From Micromonospora sp. MH99 (GTDB lineage: Bacteria; Actinomycetota; Actinomycetes; Mycobacteriales; Micromonosporaceae): a stretch of DNA of 64,000 nucleotides. The translations under genes were made by a program, and so were the position numbers. Numbering within the stretch: the first letter of the stretch is position 1; every line of letters begins with the position of its first letter. The stretch is from the NCBI RefSeq assembly GCF_021442385.1, contig NZ_MUZA01000004.1:111902-175901 (forward strand), in the 5' to 3' direction. Positions 50,623-59,536 of the stretch are shown here, piece by piece. The notes below the pieces were generated by a model. It saw only the letters and a list, made by a program, of their open reading frames with translations, was not told the origin of the DNA and searched no databases.

Positions 50623-51905
50623 TGGCCGGCAAACGTGCCAACGGTGAGGGCTCCATTTTCCCGTACCGCAACGGGTTCGCCGCCTACGTCTGGGTCACCA
50701 AGCCCGACGGCAAACGGGACCGCAAGTACGTCTACGGAAAGACCCGCGACGAGGTCCACGACAAGTGGGTGAGGCTGCACCAGCAAGCCAAGGCCGGCCC
50801 GGTCGCCACCAACGTCCCCACTGTGGCGAGCTATATGGCGTACTGGCTCGCAGAGGTCGTGGAGCCGAACCTCGCTCCGCTGACCTACGCCACGTACGAA
50901 ACGCTGAGCCGGCTCTACATCGTGCCCGGTATCGGTGCCAAGCGACTCGACGGGCGGCTGTCGGTACGAGACGTTCAGACCTGGCTCAACAAGGTCGCGA
51001 AGACCTGCCAGTGCTGCGCGCAGGAGAAAGACGAACGCCGGCCACCGAAGAACCGCAAGTGCTGCGCGGTCGGCCGATGTTGCCAAGACCTCCCCGCGGC
51101 TCGCACCGTCAAGGGAATCCGCGCCGTCCTCCGCTCGGCGCTCTCCCAAGCCGAAGTGGAGGAACTGGTCGCGAAGAATGTCGCGGCCCTGGTGAAGCTC
51201 CCACCGATCCGCAGCCGCAAGGGCAAGTCGTGGAGCAGTGAGGAAGCTCGGGCGTTCCTGGAAGCCTCCCGCGACGACGACGATTACCTCTACGCCGCCT
51301 ACGTCCTGGTCCTCGTGCTCGGCTTACGCAAGGGCGAAGTCCTCGGCCTCACCTGGGAGCACATCAACTGGGACGGCTGGCAGAAGCCGTGCACCACCCA
51401 CGGCGAGAAGTTCTGCGAGCACTGCCGCGACAACCATGACATCAGTCTCGTCATCGACAAGCAGCTCCAACGGGTACGCGGCCGACTGCTGCACCGGACC
51501 ACCAAGACCGAAGAGTCCGACGCTCCCCTACCGCTACCGGCCATCTGCGTCGCCGCACTGCGGCACCGCTACCAACAACAGCAGGCCACAAGACAGAAAG
51601 CCGGCGACGCCTGGCACGACACCGGCATGATCTTCACGACCCGCTACGGACTGCCGGTCGAACCCCGCAACTTCAACCGCTCCTACGACAGCCGCATCGC
51701 CCGCGCCGGCATCCCAAAGATCACCGTTCACGACGCCCGACGCACCTGCGGTTCGCTGCTGGTCGACCTGGACGTGCACCCCCGGGTCGCGATGGCGATC
51801 CTGCGGCACGCGGACTTCTCGATCACGATGGAGATCTACAGCCAGGTCTCATCCAAGACGACCCGGGAAGCCCTGCGGAGGCTCGGGGAAAGCCTCGATC
51901 AATGA
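50622..51905 (+). CDS. Tyrosine site-specific integrase
   Basis: 427-aa recombinase. The N-terminal arm-binding domain (GSIFPYRNGFAAYVWVTKPDG) and SAM-like core-binding domain precede the catalytic part. Catalytic residues visible are Arg236 (LGLRKGEVLGL), His370 and Arg373 (TVHDARRTC), His396 (ILRHADFS) and Tyr406 (MEIYSQV). Two Cys-rich inserts, CQCCAQEKDERRPPKNRKCC plus GRCCQD near 130-150 and CTTHGEKFCEHC near 260-275, may bind zinc. It ends 75 bp from the right attachment site, the usual position for tRNA-targeting integrases. Confidence 0.93.
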   Translation: MAGKRANGEGSIFPYRNGFAAYVWVTKPDGKRDRKYVYGKTRDEVHDKWVRLHQQAKAGPVATNVPTVASYMAYWLAEVVEPNLAPLTYATYETLSRLYIVPGIGAKRLDGRLSVRDVQTWLNKVAKTCQCCAQEKDERRPPKNRKCCAVGRCCQDLPAARTVKGIRAVLRSALSQAEVEELVAKNVAALVKLPPIRSRKGKSWSSEEARAFLEASRDDDDYLYAAYVLVLVLGLRKGEVLGLTWEHINWDGWQKPCTTHGEKFCEHCRDNHDISLVIDKQLQRVRGRLLHRTTKTEESDAPLPLPAICVAALRHRYQQQQATRQKAGDAWHDTGMIFTTRYGLPVEPRNFNRSYDSRIARAGIPKITVHDARRTCGSLLVDLDVHPRVAMAILRHADFSITMEIYSQVSSKTTREALRRLGESLDQ

Positions 51906-51908
51906 GCC

Positions 51909-51931
51909 GTTGCTGTACTTCGCTGCTGTAC
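51909..51931. repeat. Putative right arm-type integrase site
   Basis: Matches 34629-34651 at 22 of 23 bases, contains TGCTGTAC twice 12 bp apart, and lies 49 bp inside the right att core. Confidence 0.55.
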
Positions 51932-51933
51932 AA

Positions 51934-51976
51934 GATCAGAAATGGCCATCCGGAAGATTCCGAATGGCCTCTGATC
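51934..51976. terminator. Hairpin between int and the tRNA-Pro
   Basis: GATCAGA (51934-51940) pairs with TCTGATC (51970-51976), and the inner GGCCATCCGGAA (51944-51955) pairs with TTCCGAATGGCC (51958-51969) with one mismatch. It can stop integrase transcripts and, on the other strand, tRNA-Pro transcripts that lost their own terminator. Confidence 0.65.
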
Positions 51977-51979
51977 TGC

Positions 51980-52054
<75 letters not shown>

Positions 52055-52190
52055 CCCCCGCAAGGCTTCCCCTGCGACAGCCGGTACAGCTTAGCGCAGC
52101 ACCTGCCGGTCCTGCGCACAGGCCCCACCCCGGTCGTGCGGGCCGCGAACCACCGCACACCGCCTAGAGCGTCCTAGGAGGGTGGGGTAG

Positions 52191-52230
52191 AGAAATGCCG
52201 GATGATCTTTAGGGACCATCCGGCATTTCT
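52191..52230. terminator. Terminator downstream of der
   Basis: AGAAATGCCGGATG (52191-52204) pairs perfectly with CATCCGGCATTTCT (52217-52230), loop of 12 nt. It begins 14 bp after the der stop on the minus strand and is the end of the parA-scpAB-rluB-cmk-der series. Confidence 0.8.
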
Positions 52231-52243
52231 GGGGTGTGCAGGG

Positions 52244-53647
52244 TCAGCCGTGCGCCTTGCCTCGGCCGCCGGGGCCGAGCTTCTTGCGCGGGCGTACGGA
52301 GATCTCGATGGGGCTGCCCTCGTACCCGAACTCCTCGCGGAGCTTGCGCTCGACGAAGCGCTGGTATCCGGCGTCCAGCGGGCCGGTGGTGAAGAGCACG
52401 AACCGCGGCGGCGCCACCCCGGCCTGGGTGGCGAACAGGATGCGTGGCGCGCGTCCGCCGCGCACCGGGTGCGGGGTGGCCTGCACCAGCGCGGTGAGCC
52501 ACTGGTTGAGGTGCGCGGTCGGCACCCGGGTCTCCCAGCTGGCGAGGGCCTTGTTCAGGGCCGGGGCCAGCTTGTCCACCGCGCGGCCGGTCATCGCGGA
52601 CAGGTTCAGCCGGATCGCCCAGGGGATGCGCCGCAACTCCCGGTCGATCTCCTTGTCCAGGTAGTACCGGCGGTCGGCGTCGACCAGGTCCCACTTGTTG
52701 AACGCGATGACGAGCGCCCGGCCCGCCTCGGTCACCATCGTCAGGATCCGCTGGTCCTGCTCGCTGATCGGCTCGCTGGCGTCCAGCAGCACCACGGCGA
52801 CCTCGGCGGCCTCGATGGCGCCGGCGGTACGCAGGCTGGCGTAGTACTCGGTGCCGCTGGCCTTGCCGACCCGCTTGCGCAGACCGGCCGTGTCGACCAG
52901 CTGCCAGGTCTGACCGCCGATGTCGACCAGGCTGTCCACCGGGTCCACTGTGGTGCCGGCGACCGAGTCGACGACCGCCCGCTCCTCGCCGGAGAACCTG
53001 TTGAGCAGGCTGGACTTGCCCACGTTCGGCCGGCCGACGAGCGCCACCCGGCGCGGCCCGCGCGGCCGGTTCTCCACGATCTCCGGGGCTTCCGGCAGCG
53101 CGGCGAGGATGGCGTCCAACAGGTCACCGGAGCCGCGTCCGTGCAACGCGGACACCGGGAACGGCTCGCCGAGGCCGAGCGACCACAACGAGGTGGCTTC
53201 CATCTCGATGGCCGTGTTGTCGGCCTTGTTCGCCACCAGGATGACCGGCTTGGCGCTGCGCCGCAGCATCTTCACCGCGGCCTCGTCCACGTCCGTGGAG
53301 CCCACCATCGCGTCGACCACGAAGAGGACCACGTCGGCGGTGACCACGGCCGTCTCGGCCTGCGCCGCGATGGCCGCGGCCCGGTCCTTCGCGTCCGGTT
53401 CCCAACCGCCGGTGTCCACCACGGTGAACGACCGACCGTTCCACTGCGCGTCGTACGGCACCCGGTCCCGGGTCACGCCGGGGATGTCCTCGACGACCGC
53501 CTGCCGACGGCCGATGATCCGGTTGACCAGGGTGGACTTTCCCACGTTGGGACGACCCACCACGGCCACCACCGGCTGCGGGCCGGTCGGCTCCTCGACG
53601 GCGACGTCGGGTTCGCGCAACTCCACCCATCCACCTGGATCGCTCAT
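52244..53647 (-). CDS. der: Ribosome assembly GTPase Der (EngA)
   Basis: 467 aa with two GTPase domains in tandem, unique to EngA. GD1: G1 GRPNVGKST at residue 31, G3 DTGGW, G4 NKAD. GD2: G1 GRPNVGKSS near residue 205, G3 DTAGL, G4 NKWD. The C-terminal KH-like domain ends [17 protein letters not shown]. It acts in 50S subunit maturation. The ATG overlaps the cmk stop (53644-53647). Confidence 0.96.
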   Translation of the reverse strand: MSDPGGWVELREPDVAVEEPTGPQPVVAVVGRPNVGKSTLVNRIIGRRQAVVEDIPGVTRDRVPYDAQWNGRSFTVVDTGGWEPDAKDRAAAIAAQAETAVVTADVVLFVVDAMVGSTDVDEAAVKMLRRSAKPVILVANKADNTAIEMEATSLWSLGLGEPFPVSALHGRGSGDLLDAILAALPEAPEIVENRPRGPRRVALVGRPNVGKSSLLNRFSGEERAVVDSVAGTTVDPVDSLVDIGGQTWQLVDTAGLRKRVGKASGTEYYASLRTAGAIEAAEVAVVLLDASEPISEQDQRILTMVTEAGRALVIAFNKWDLVDADRRYYLDKEIDRELRRIPWAIRLNLSAMTGRAVDKLAPALNKALASWETRVPTAHLNQWLTALVQATPHPVRGGRAPRILFATQAGVAPPRFVLFTTGPLDAGYQRFVERKLREEFGYEGSPIEISVRPRKKLGPGGRGKAHG

Positions 53648-54324
53648 GCCACGCCCCGCTCGGTGAGCAGGTCACGCAGCCGGACGACGACCTCGTCGAT
53701 GCCCAGCTCGGTCGTGTCCAGCACGACGGCGTCCGGCGCCTGGGCCAACGGGTTGACCTTGCGGGTCGAGTCGAGCCGGTCACGGCGGGCCAGGTCGGCG
53801 GCGGTGGCCGCCACGTCGGCGGCGTCCTCGGCGCTGCGCCGGGCGGCACGGGCCGCCTCGGAGGCGGTGAGGAAGACCTTCAGGTCGGCGTCCGGCGCCA
53901 CGACCGAGCCGATGTCGCGGCCCTCGACCACCATCCGGCCGGCGTTGGCGATCATCTCGCGTTGGCGGGCGACCAGCAGCTCACGGACTGCCGGCACCGC
54001 GGCGACGGCGGAGACCGCCCCGGTCACCTCGGCACCGCGGATGTCCGCGTCCACACCGACGCCGTCGACTGTCACGGCGTACCCCTGGGGGTGGGTGCCG
54101 ATGCGCAGGTTGACCTCGCCGGCGACCTTGGCCACCGACGCGGTGTCGGTGAGGTCCACGCCGGAGCGCAGCACGGCCCACGTGATCGCCCGGTACATCG
54201 CCCCGGTGTCCAGGTAGCGCGCGCCGATGCCGGCGGCGAGCCGCCGCGACACGGTGGACTTACCCGAACCGGACGGCCCGTCCACAGCGACCACACATCG
54301 CCCGGCCCGTACGTTTTCCTCCAC
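53644..54324 (-). CDS. cmk: Cytidylate kinase
   Basis: 226 aa. The P-loop is [34 protein letters not shown] is the nucleotide-binding CMP-kinase signature; [21 protein letters not shown] and [20 protein letters not shown] (Arg finger region) complete the family. It phosphorylates CMP and dCMP. Coupled to der by ATGA. The 194-bp gap upstream to rluB shows no gene. Confidence 0.96.
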   Translation of the reverse strand: MEENVRAGRCVVAVDGPSGSGKSTVSRRLAAGIGARYLDTGAMYRAITWAVLRSGVDLTDTASVAKVAGEVNLRIGTHPQGYAVTVDGVGVDADIRGAEVTGAVSAVAAVPAVRELLVARQREMIANAGRMVVEGRDIGSVVAPDADLKVFLTASEAARAARRSAEDAADVAATAADLARRDRLDSTRKVNPLAQAPDAVVLDTTELGIDEVVVRLRDLLTERGVA

Positions 54325-54518
54325 CGTGTCCTCCTCAGCCCGTACCTCGCGGATCGCCCGGTGCTCTGGCGCCGCAAGCGGTTGTCAATCGTCATCAATC
54401 ATGCCCGGGGTCCCTGGCGGACCCACGCGCGCCGCCGCCCGAGGCGACCCACGCCACCCCGGACCGCCGCGTTCCGGCCGTCGCGAGCCTACCGGCAGCC
54501 GTACCCCGAACTCGGGGG

Positions 54519-55295
54519 TCAGTCACCCACCGCGTTGAACAGGGCGGCGACCTCGGCGTTGGTCAGCCGCCGGAGACGCCCGGTGCGCAGGTCGCCCAGC
54601 CGGATCGGACCGATGGAGGTACGCACCAGACGGGTGACCGGGTGCCCGACCTCGTCCATCAACCGCCGGACGATGTGCTTGCGCCCTTCGTGCAGGCTCA
54701 GCTCCACCTGGGCGGATTTACCCAGGGTGCCCACCACCTTGAACGAGTCGACCTTGACCGGTCCGTCCTCCAGCTCCACGCCCGCGAGGAGCCGCTTGCT
54801 GAGGTTGCGCGGGATCGGCCCGACCACCTCGGCGAGGTAGGTCTTGAGCACCTCGTACGACGGGTGCATGAGCTTGTGCGCGAGGTTGCCGTCGTTGGTG
54901 AGCAGCAGCAGGCCCTCGCTGTCCGCGTCGAGCCGCCCGACGTGGTAGACCCGCTGATCCAGCCGTCTGCCGATGAAGTCGGCCAGCTCGGTGCGTCCCT
55001 TCTCGTCCGCCATGGTGGTGACCACGCCGCGCGGCTTGTTCATCGCCACGTAGACGAGACGGATGTCGACCTGGAGGCGCTCCCCGTCCACGTGGATCAC
55101 CGCGGTGGCCGGGTCGACCTTGTCGCCGAGCTTCGCGACGCGCCCGTCCACGGTCACCCGACGCCGGAAGATCAGGTCCTCGCAGGCACGCCGGGAGCCC
55201 ACGCCGGCGGCGGCGAGCACCTTCTGCAGGCGCTCCGCCCCCTCATAGACGGGGGCGTCGGACTTCGGGGAACGGTTATCGGGTCGCATCAGCAA
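54519..55295 (-). CDS. 23S rRNA pseudouridine synthase, RluB/RsuA family
   Basis: 258 aa. An S4 RNA-binding domain (ERLQKVLAAAGVGSRRACED) is followed by the catalytic domain with VGRLDADSEGLLLLTNDG, whose Asp is the nucleophile, then KTYLAEVVG and GRKHIVRRLMDEVGHPVTRL. By size and operon position it is the RluB-like enzyme acting on helix 89-90 of 23S rRNA (inference). Start is ATG 55295 or 55289; either overlaps the scpB end by 14-20 bp. Confidence 0.92.
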   Translation of the reverse strand: MLMRPDNRSPKSDAPVYEGAERLQKVLAAAGVGSRRACEDLIFRRRVTVDGRVAKLGDKVDPATAVIHVDGERLQVDIRLVYVAMNKPRGVVTTMADEKGRTELADFIGRRLDQRVYHVGRLDADSEGLLLLTNDGNLAHKLMHPSYEVLKTYLAEVVGPIPRNLSKRLLAGVELEDGPVKVDSFKVVGTLGKSAQVELSLHEGRKHIVRRLMDEVGHPVTRLVRTSIGPIRLGDLRTGRLRRLTNAEVAALFNAVGD

Positions 55296-56292
55296 GCTCT
55301 TCTACGTCGTCGGGCAGGAAGGGTGCGAGAGGTGGCAGTTCGTCGACGGTGTTCAGCCCGAGCTTCTCCAGGAACAGCGTGGTGGTCCGGTAGAGGAACG
55401 CCCCGCTGTCCGGTTCGGCGCCGCACTCCTCGACGAGGCCGCGGGTGAGCAGAGTACGGATCACGCCGTCGCAGTTGACACCCCGGATGGCCGAGATTCG
55501 CGACCGGGTTACCGGCTGCTTGTACGCGACCACGGCCAGAGTCTCCAACGCCGCCTGGGTCAGCCGCACGGACTGCCCGTCCAGGACGAACCGCTCGACG
55601 TACGTAGCGTATTCCGGCCGGGTGTACAACCGCCAACCGCCCGCCGCCCGCCGCAGCTCGAACCCGTGCCCAGCGGCCGTGTAACCGGCGGCGATCTCGT
55701 CGAGCATCGGCCCGATCCGCTCGGCCGGCTGCTCCAGCACCTGCGCCAGGACCAGCTCGCTGACGGGCTCGTCCACCACCAGCAGGATCGCCTCCAGCGC
55801 GCCGCGCAGCTCGGCGTCGGGCAGGTCGGGCGCGGGCTCCGGCGCGGCCGTCACCCGCCGCCGCCCCACAATCTCCCGCCGAGGTACGCCAGCAGCCCCC
55901 TCCCCCACCTGAGCCGCACCGGCCTCGGCCACCCCGACCGCCTCACGAGGCTCGGCGGACTCGGCGACCCCGGCGGATTCGGCGGACTCGGCGGACCCGA
56001 CGGATTCGGCGGACTCGGTGGACCCGGCGGATTCGGCGGACTCGGTGGACGATTCCGGCTCCTGGACGGGCGGCGTGCTCCCACGATCTTCTGCGGCTAC
56101 CGGCGGAACGGTGTCGGCCGCGACGGCGGCTGGCGGGGAGTCGCGTTCGACGTCGGCCTCGGACGACTCGTCGGCCTCGGAAGGGTCAGCGGGCGCAGCG
56201 GTTGTGGGGGCTGCTCGGCGGGGGCGCTCCCACGGCGGGACCCAGGCGGCGGCCTGGTCGGCCAGGGAGTCCCGGCGTTCCTCGTCACTCAT
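55276..56292 (-). CDS. scpB: Segregation and condensation protein B with long disordered N-terminus
   Basis: 338 aa. The C-terminal half is the double winged-helix ScpB: LRGALEAILLVVDEPVSELV, YTRPEYATYVERFVL, LTQAALETLAVVAYKQPVTR, IRGVNCDGVIRTLLTRGLV. It bridges SMC-ScpA. The N-terminal about 150 residues are low complexity, with a Glu-Ser-Ala repeat run (units ESAESAG, STESAES, VAESAEP). ATG 56292 is chosen; the longer frame lies within scpA. It overlaps scpA by eight bases. Confidence 0.93.
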   Translation of the reverse strand: MSDEERRDSLADQAAAWVPPWERPRRAAPTTAAPADPSEADESSEADVERDSPPAAVAADTVPPVAAEDRGSTPPVQEPESSTESAESAGSTESAESVGSAESAESAGVAESAEPREAVGVAEAGAAQVGEGAAGVPRREIVGRRRVTAAPEPAPDLPDAELRGALEAILLVVDEPVSELVLAQVLEQPAERIGPMLDEIAAGYTAAGHGFELRRAAGGWRLYTRPEYATYVERFVLDGQSVRLTQAALETLAVVAYKQPVTRSRISAIRGVNCDGVIRTLLTRGLVEECGAEPDSGAFLYRTTTLFLEKLGLNTVDELPPLAPFLPDDVEELADATR

Positions 56293-57403
56293 CCGGCTCA
56301 CCCTCCGTCGTTCCCGTTCCGCCCGCTCCCACGGACTCCGAGCCGGCCTCCTCCGCCGGCTCCGGCCCAGCCACGAACGCTGGCGCAGTCTCCCCCGCCA
56401 ACCCGGGCCCAGCCTCACCCGCCGGTTCCGGCCCGGCGACGAGCGCCGACCCGGGCCCGGGCTCGCCCGCCGACTCCGGCGCTGGGGCCGGGTCGGGGTC
56501 GGCGGGGGTGCCGGCGTACTCGTCGACGTGCAGTTCGGTCTCGCCGTCGACCGGGCCGGTCCAGCGCACGGTCAGCTCCTCCAGGGCCTGCTCCTGCACG
56601 AAGGCCACCAGACCCTCCCGGTACAGCTCCAGCAGCGCCAGGAACCGCGCCACCACCTCCAGGGTGGCCTCGCAGTCCGCGCAGAGCAGCGAGAACGTCG
56701 CCGTGCCGGCCCGGCGCAGCCGGGAGGCGAGGATCGCCGCGTGTTCCCGGACGCTGACGCGGACCATGTGCACGTGGGCGATGGACACCTCCGGCACGGG
56801 CTTCGGGGTCATCGCCCGCACGGCCAGCTTCAGCAGTCGCTGCGGGCCGATGCCGAGCACCAGGTCGGGCAGCGCCTCGGCGTAGCGGGGCTCCAGGCTG
56901 ACCGCGCGGGGATACCGCCGACCGCCGACCGCCTCCAGCTCGGCGATGTGCGCCGCCGCCTCCTTGTACGCCTTGTACTGCAGGAGCCGGGCGAAGAGCA
57001 GGTCGCGCGCCTCCAGCAGGGCGAGGTCCGCCTCGTCCTCCACCTCGGCGGCGGGCAGCAGCCGGGCCGCCTTGAGGTCGAGCAGGGTCGCGGCGATGAG
57101 CAGGAACTCGCTGGCCTCGTCGAGGTCCCAACTGTCGCCCATCGCGCGGATGTAGGCGATGAACTCGTCGGTGACCGTGTGCAGGGCCACCTCGGTGACG
57201 TCGAGCTTGTGCTTGCCGATCAGTTGCAGCAGCAGGTCGAACGGGCCGGTGAAGTTGGCCAGCCGCACCGTGAAGCCAGTCGCAGCCGTGTCGGCCACCG
57301 GGTCGGCAGTCGGTTCGGCGGGTGGCACACCGTCGACCACTGCCGCAGCAGCGGCTTCGGGCGGGTCGAGGGGTGGCGCGGTCACCGCACGACCGTAGTC
57401 CAC
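56285..57403 (-). CDS. scpA: Segregation and condensation protein A (kleisin)
   Basis: 372 aa. FTVRLANFTGPFDLLLQLIG and KLDVTEVALHTVTDEFIAYI form the kleisin N-terminal SMC-binding helices; EFLLIAATLLDLKAARLLP and FLALLELYREGLVAFVQEQ are typical, ending in a C-terminal winged helix. A 75-residue Gly/Pro/Glu repeat tail (units AGPEPAGEAG) is appended beyond the normal end. Start GTG 57403, with GTG 57385 as alternative. It forms the condensin complex with ScpB and SMC. Confidence 0.93.
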   Translation of the reverse strand: MDYGRAVTAPPLDPPEAAAAAVVDGVPPAEPTADPVADTAATGFTVRLANFTGPFDLLLQLIGKHKLDVTEVALHTVTDEFIAYIRAMGDSWDLDEASEFLLIAATLLDLKAARLLPAAEVEDEADLALLEARDLLFARLLQYKAYKEAAAHIAELEAVGGRRYPRAVSLEPRYAEALPDLVLGIGPQRLLKLAVRAMTPKPVPEVSIAHVHMVRVSVREHAAILASRLRRAGTATFSLLCADCEATLEVVARFLALLELYREGLVAFVQEQALEELTVRWTGPVDGETELHVDEYAGTPADPDPAPAPESAGEPGPGSALVAGPEPAGEAGPGLAGETAPAFVAGPEPAEEAGSESVGAGGTGTTEGEPDE

Positions 57404-57426
57404 GACACGGACACCTGGCGTTCCGG

Positions 57427-58350
57427 CTACCGCTCCGACTGGGCGGCGATCACCTCACGGGCCAACTGACGGTAGTTGCGCGCCCCGGAGGACGCCGGGT
57501 CCATCGTCGTGATCGGGGCACCGGCCACGGTGGACTCGGGGAACTTCACCGTCTTGGTGATGACCGTCTGGTAGACCTTGTCGCCGAACGCCTCGACCAC
57601 CCGCTGGAGCACCTGACGGCAGTGGGTGGTGCGGCTGTCGTACATGGTGGCGAGGATGCCTTCGAGTTCCAGGTCGAAGTTGAGCCGCTCGCGCACCTTG
57701 TCGATGGTGTCCAGCAGCAGCGCGACACCGCGCAGGCTGAAGAACTCGCATTCGAGGGGGATGAGCACGCCGTGCGCGACGGTCAGCGCGTTGATCGCCA
57801 GCAGGCCGAGCGAGGGCTGGCAGTCGATCAGGATGTAGTCGTACTCCTTGCGCACCGAGCGCAGCACCCGGGCGAGGGCCATCTCCCGGGCGACCTCGTT
57901 GACGAGCTGGATCTCGGCGGCGGAGAGGTCGATGTTGGCCGGCAGCAGGTGCAGACCCGCGACGTCGGTCTTGATCAGGACGTCCTCGGCTGTCACGTCG
58001 TCCTGCATGAGCAGGTTGTAGACGGACAGGTCGAGGTTGTGCGGGTTGACCCCGAGGCCCACCGAGAGCGCGCCCTGCGGGTCGAAGTCGACAAGCAGCA
58101 CCTTGCGGCCGTATTCGGCGAGGGCCGCGCCCAGGTTGATGGTGGTCGTGGTCTTGCCGACGCCACCCTTCTGGTTGGCCATCGCGATGATGCGCGCCGG
58201 GCCGTGCCGATCGGTGGGCATCGGCTCGGGGATCGGCTTGCGCATGGTGTAGGCCGCCGGATCCGCCGGACCCAGGTCCGCACCGAGCGTGGCCTGCTGC
58301 TCGCGGAGCTCCGACGTCCAGGTCTCGGCACGGTCACCGTTGCCAGCCAT
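57427..58350 (-). CDS. ParA family ATPase (scpAB-linked)
   Basis: 307 aa. Deviant Walker A ANQKGGVGKTTTTINLGAAL near residue 58, switch LLVDFDPQGALSVGLG, and YDYILIDCQPSLGLLAINAL. No ParB gene is adjacent. In actinobacteria this ParA is conserved next to scpA and differs from the oriC-linked ParA. Chromosome segregation is the probable role. GGGAGGGGG precedes ATG 58350; the N-terminal 50 residues are a variable extension. Confidence 0.92.
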   Translation of the reverse strand: MAGNGDRAETWTSELREQQATLGADLGPADPAAYTMRKPIPEPMPTDRHGPARIIAMANQKGGVGKTTTTINLGAALAEYGRKVLLVDFDPQGALSVGLGVNPHNLDLSVYNLLMQDDVTAEDVLIKTDVAGLHLLPANIDLSAAEIQLVNEVAREMALARVLRSVRKEYDYILIDCQPSLGLLAINALTVAHGVLIPLECEFFSLRGVALLLDTIDKVRERLNFDLELEGILATMYDSRTTHCRQVLQRVVEAFGDKVYQTVITKTVKFPESTVAGAPITTMDPASSGARNYRQLAREVIAAQSER

Positions 58351-58531
58351 GTCCTCGTTGCCCCCTCCCGACGACCCACCCGGCGTCGGAGCCGTCCGAC
58401 GTCCTTCGCGGCGCCGCTGCGCACCCCGGTCGTGTCGCCCCAGGAGGTCCGCGCCGATGCCGACTGTACGCCACCGACCAGCAGGGCGTTCGGCACCGGC
58501 CCGGCGTGTCGAAGCCGACGACCGCCGGGGT

Positions 58532-59497
58532 TCAGCCGAGGGCGCGCGGGTGGGCCGTGGCGTACACCTCGCGCAGCCGCTCGACGGTGACGAGGGTGTA
58601 GACCTGGGTGGTGGTCACCGAGGCGTGGCCGAGCAACTCCTGGACCACCCGGACGTCGGCGCCGCCGTCGAGCAGGTGGGTGGCGTACGAGTGGCGCAGG
58701 GTGTGCGGGGAGACCGCGGCGGCGCCCTCGACCGGCAGGCCGGCCCGCCCGGCGGCGCGGCGCAGGATGGCCCAGGCGCCCTGGCGGGACAGCGCTCCGC
58801 CGCGCGCGTTCACGAAGACCGCGGGGGTTCCCTTGCCGTTGGCGGCCAGAGCGGGTCGGGCCCGGACCAGGTAGGCGCGTACCGCCTCGACGGCGTAGCC
58901 GCCGATCGGCACCAGCCGCACCCGGCCGCCCTTGCCGCGTAGCAGCACGGTGCCCTCGTCGGTGTCGAGGTCGTCGATCGCGGCGCCGATCGCCTCGGAG
59001 ATCCGCGCGCCGGTGCCGTACAGGAATTCCAGCAGCGCCCGGTCGCGCAGCGCGAGTGGCGCCTCCTCGCCGGTCGCGGTGATCGCGCCGGCGGTCTCCA
59101 GGAGCCGGACCACGTCGTCGACTCCCAGCGCGCGGGGCAGCCGGCGCGGCGGGGTGGGCGGGCGGACGTCGCGGCTGGGGTCGGCGCCGGCCAGTCCCTC
59201 GCGCAGCGCGAAGCGGTGCAGGCCGCGGACGGCGCTGGCGGCGCGGGCGGCGGACGACACGGCCAGGGGCGGATGGTCGTCGTCGCCGGCGCGCAGTCGG
59301 GCCAGGTGCGACTCGACGACGCCGGCGCCGACCGACGCGAGGTCGGCGACGCCGGCGTCGGCCAGGGTCGTGAGATAGCGGTCCAGATCCCGGCGGTACG
59401 AGGCGAGGGTGTTCGCGGACAGGCCGCGCTCGACGGTGAGGTGGTCGAGGTAGCCGCGCACGGCACGGCGCAGGGCCGGCGCGGGCTCAGCGCCCAC
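58532..59497 (-). CDS. xerD: Tyrosine recombinase XerD
   Basis: 321 aa. SAM-like core-binding domain ([20 protein letters not shown]), then catalytic Arg in [23 protein letters not shown] (His and Arg), [14 protein letters not shown] (His and the nucleophile Tyr). This set and its place in the scpAB cluster identify the chromosome-dimer resolvase acting at dif, rather than a mobile-element integrase. Confidence 0.93.
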   Translation of the reverse strand: MGAEPAPALRRAVRGYLDHLTVERGLSANTLASYRRDLDRYLTTLADAGVADLASVGAGVVESHLARLRAGDDDHPPLAVSSAARAASAVRGLHRFALREGLAGADPSRDVRPPTPPRRLPRALGVDDVVRLLETAGAITATGEEAPLALRDRALLEFLYGTGARISEAIGAAIDDLDTDEGTVLLRGKGGRVRLVPIGGYAVEAVRAYLVRARPALAANGKGTPAVFVNARGGALSRQGAWAILRRAAGRAGLPVEGAAAVSPHTLRHSYATHLLDGGADVRVVQELLGHASVTTTQVYTLVTVERLREVYATAHPRALG

Positions 59498-59536
59498 GCC
59501 GGCCTGCTGCGTGATCCCGCTCAGACCGCCACCGCT

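Noticed and set aside
52202..54217. 671-codon plus-strand open frame
   Set aside because: Antisense to der and cmk, both unmistakable.
57427..58350. Plasmid partition gene linked to the AICE
   Set aside because: It lies outside the att repeats in the conserved scpAB block and has no ParB partner nearby.
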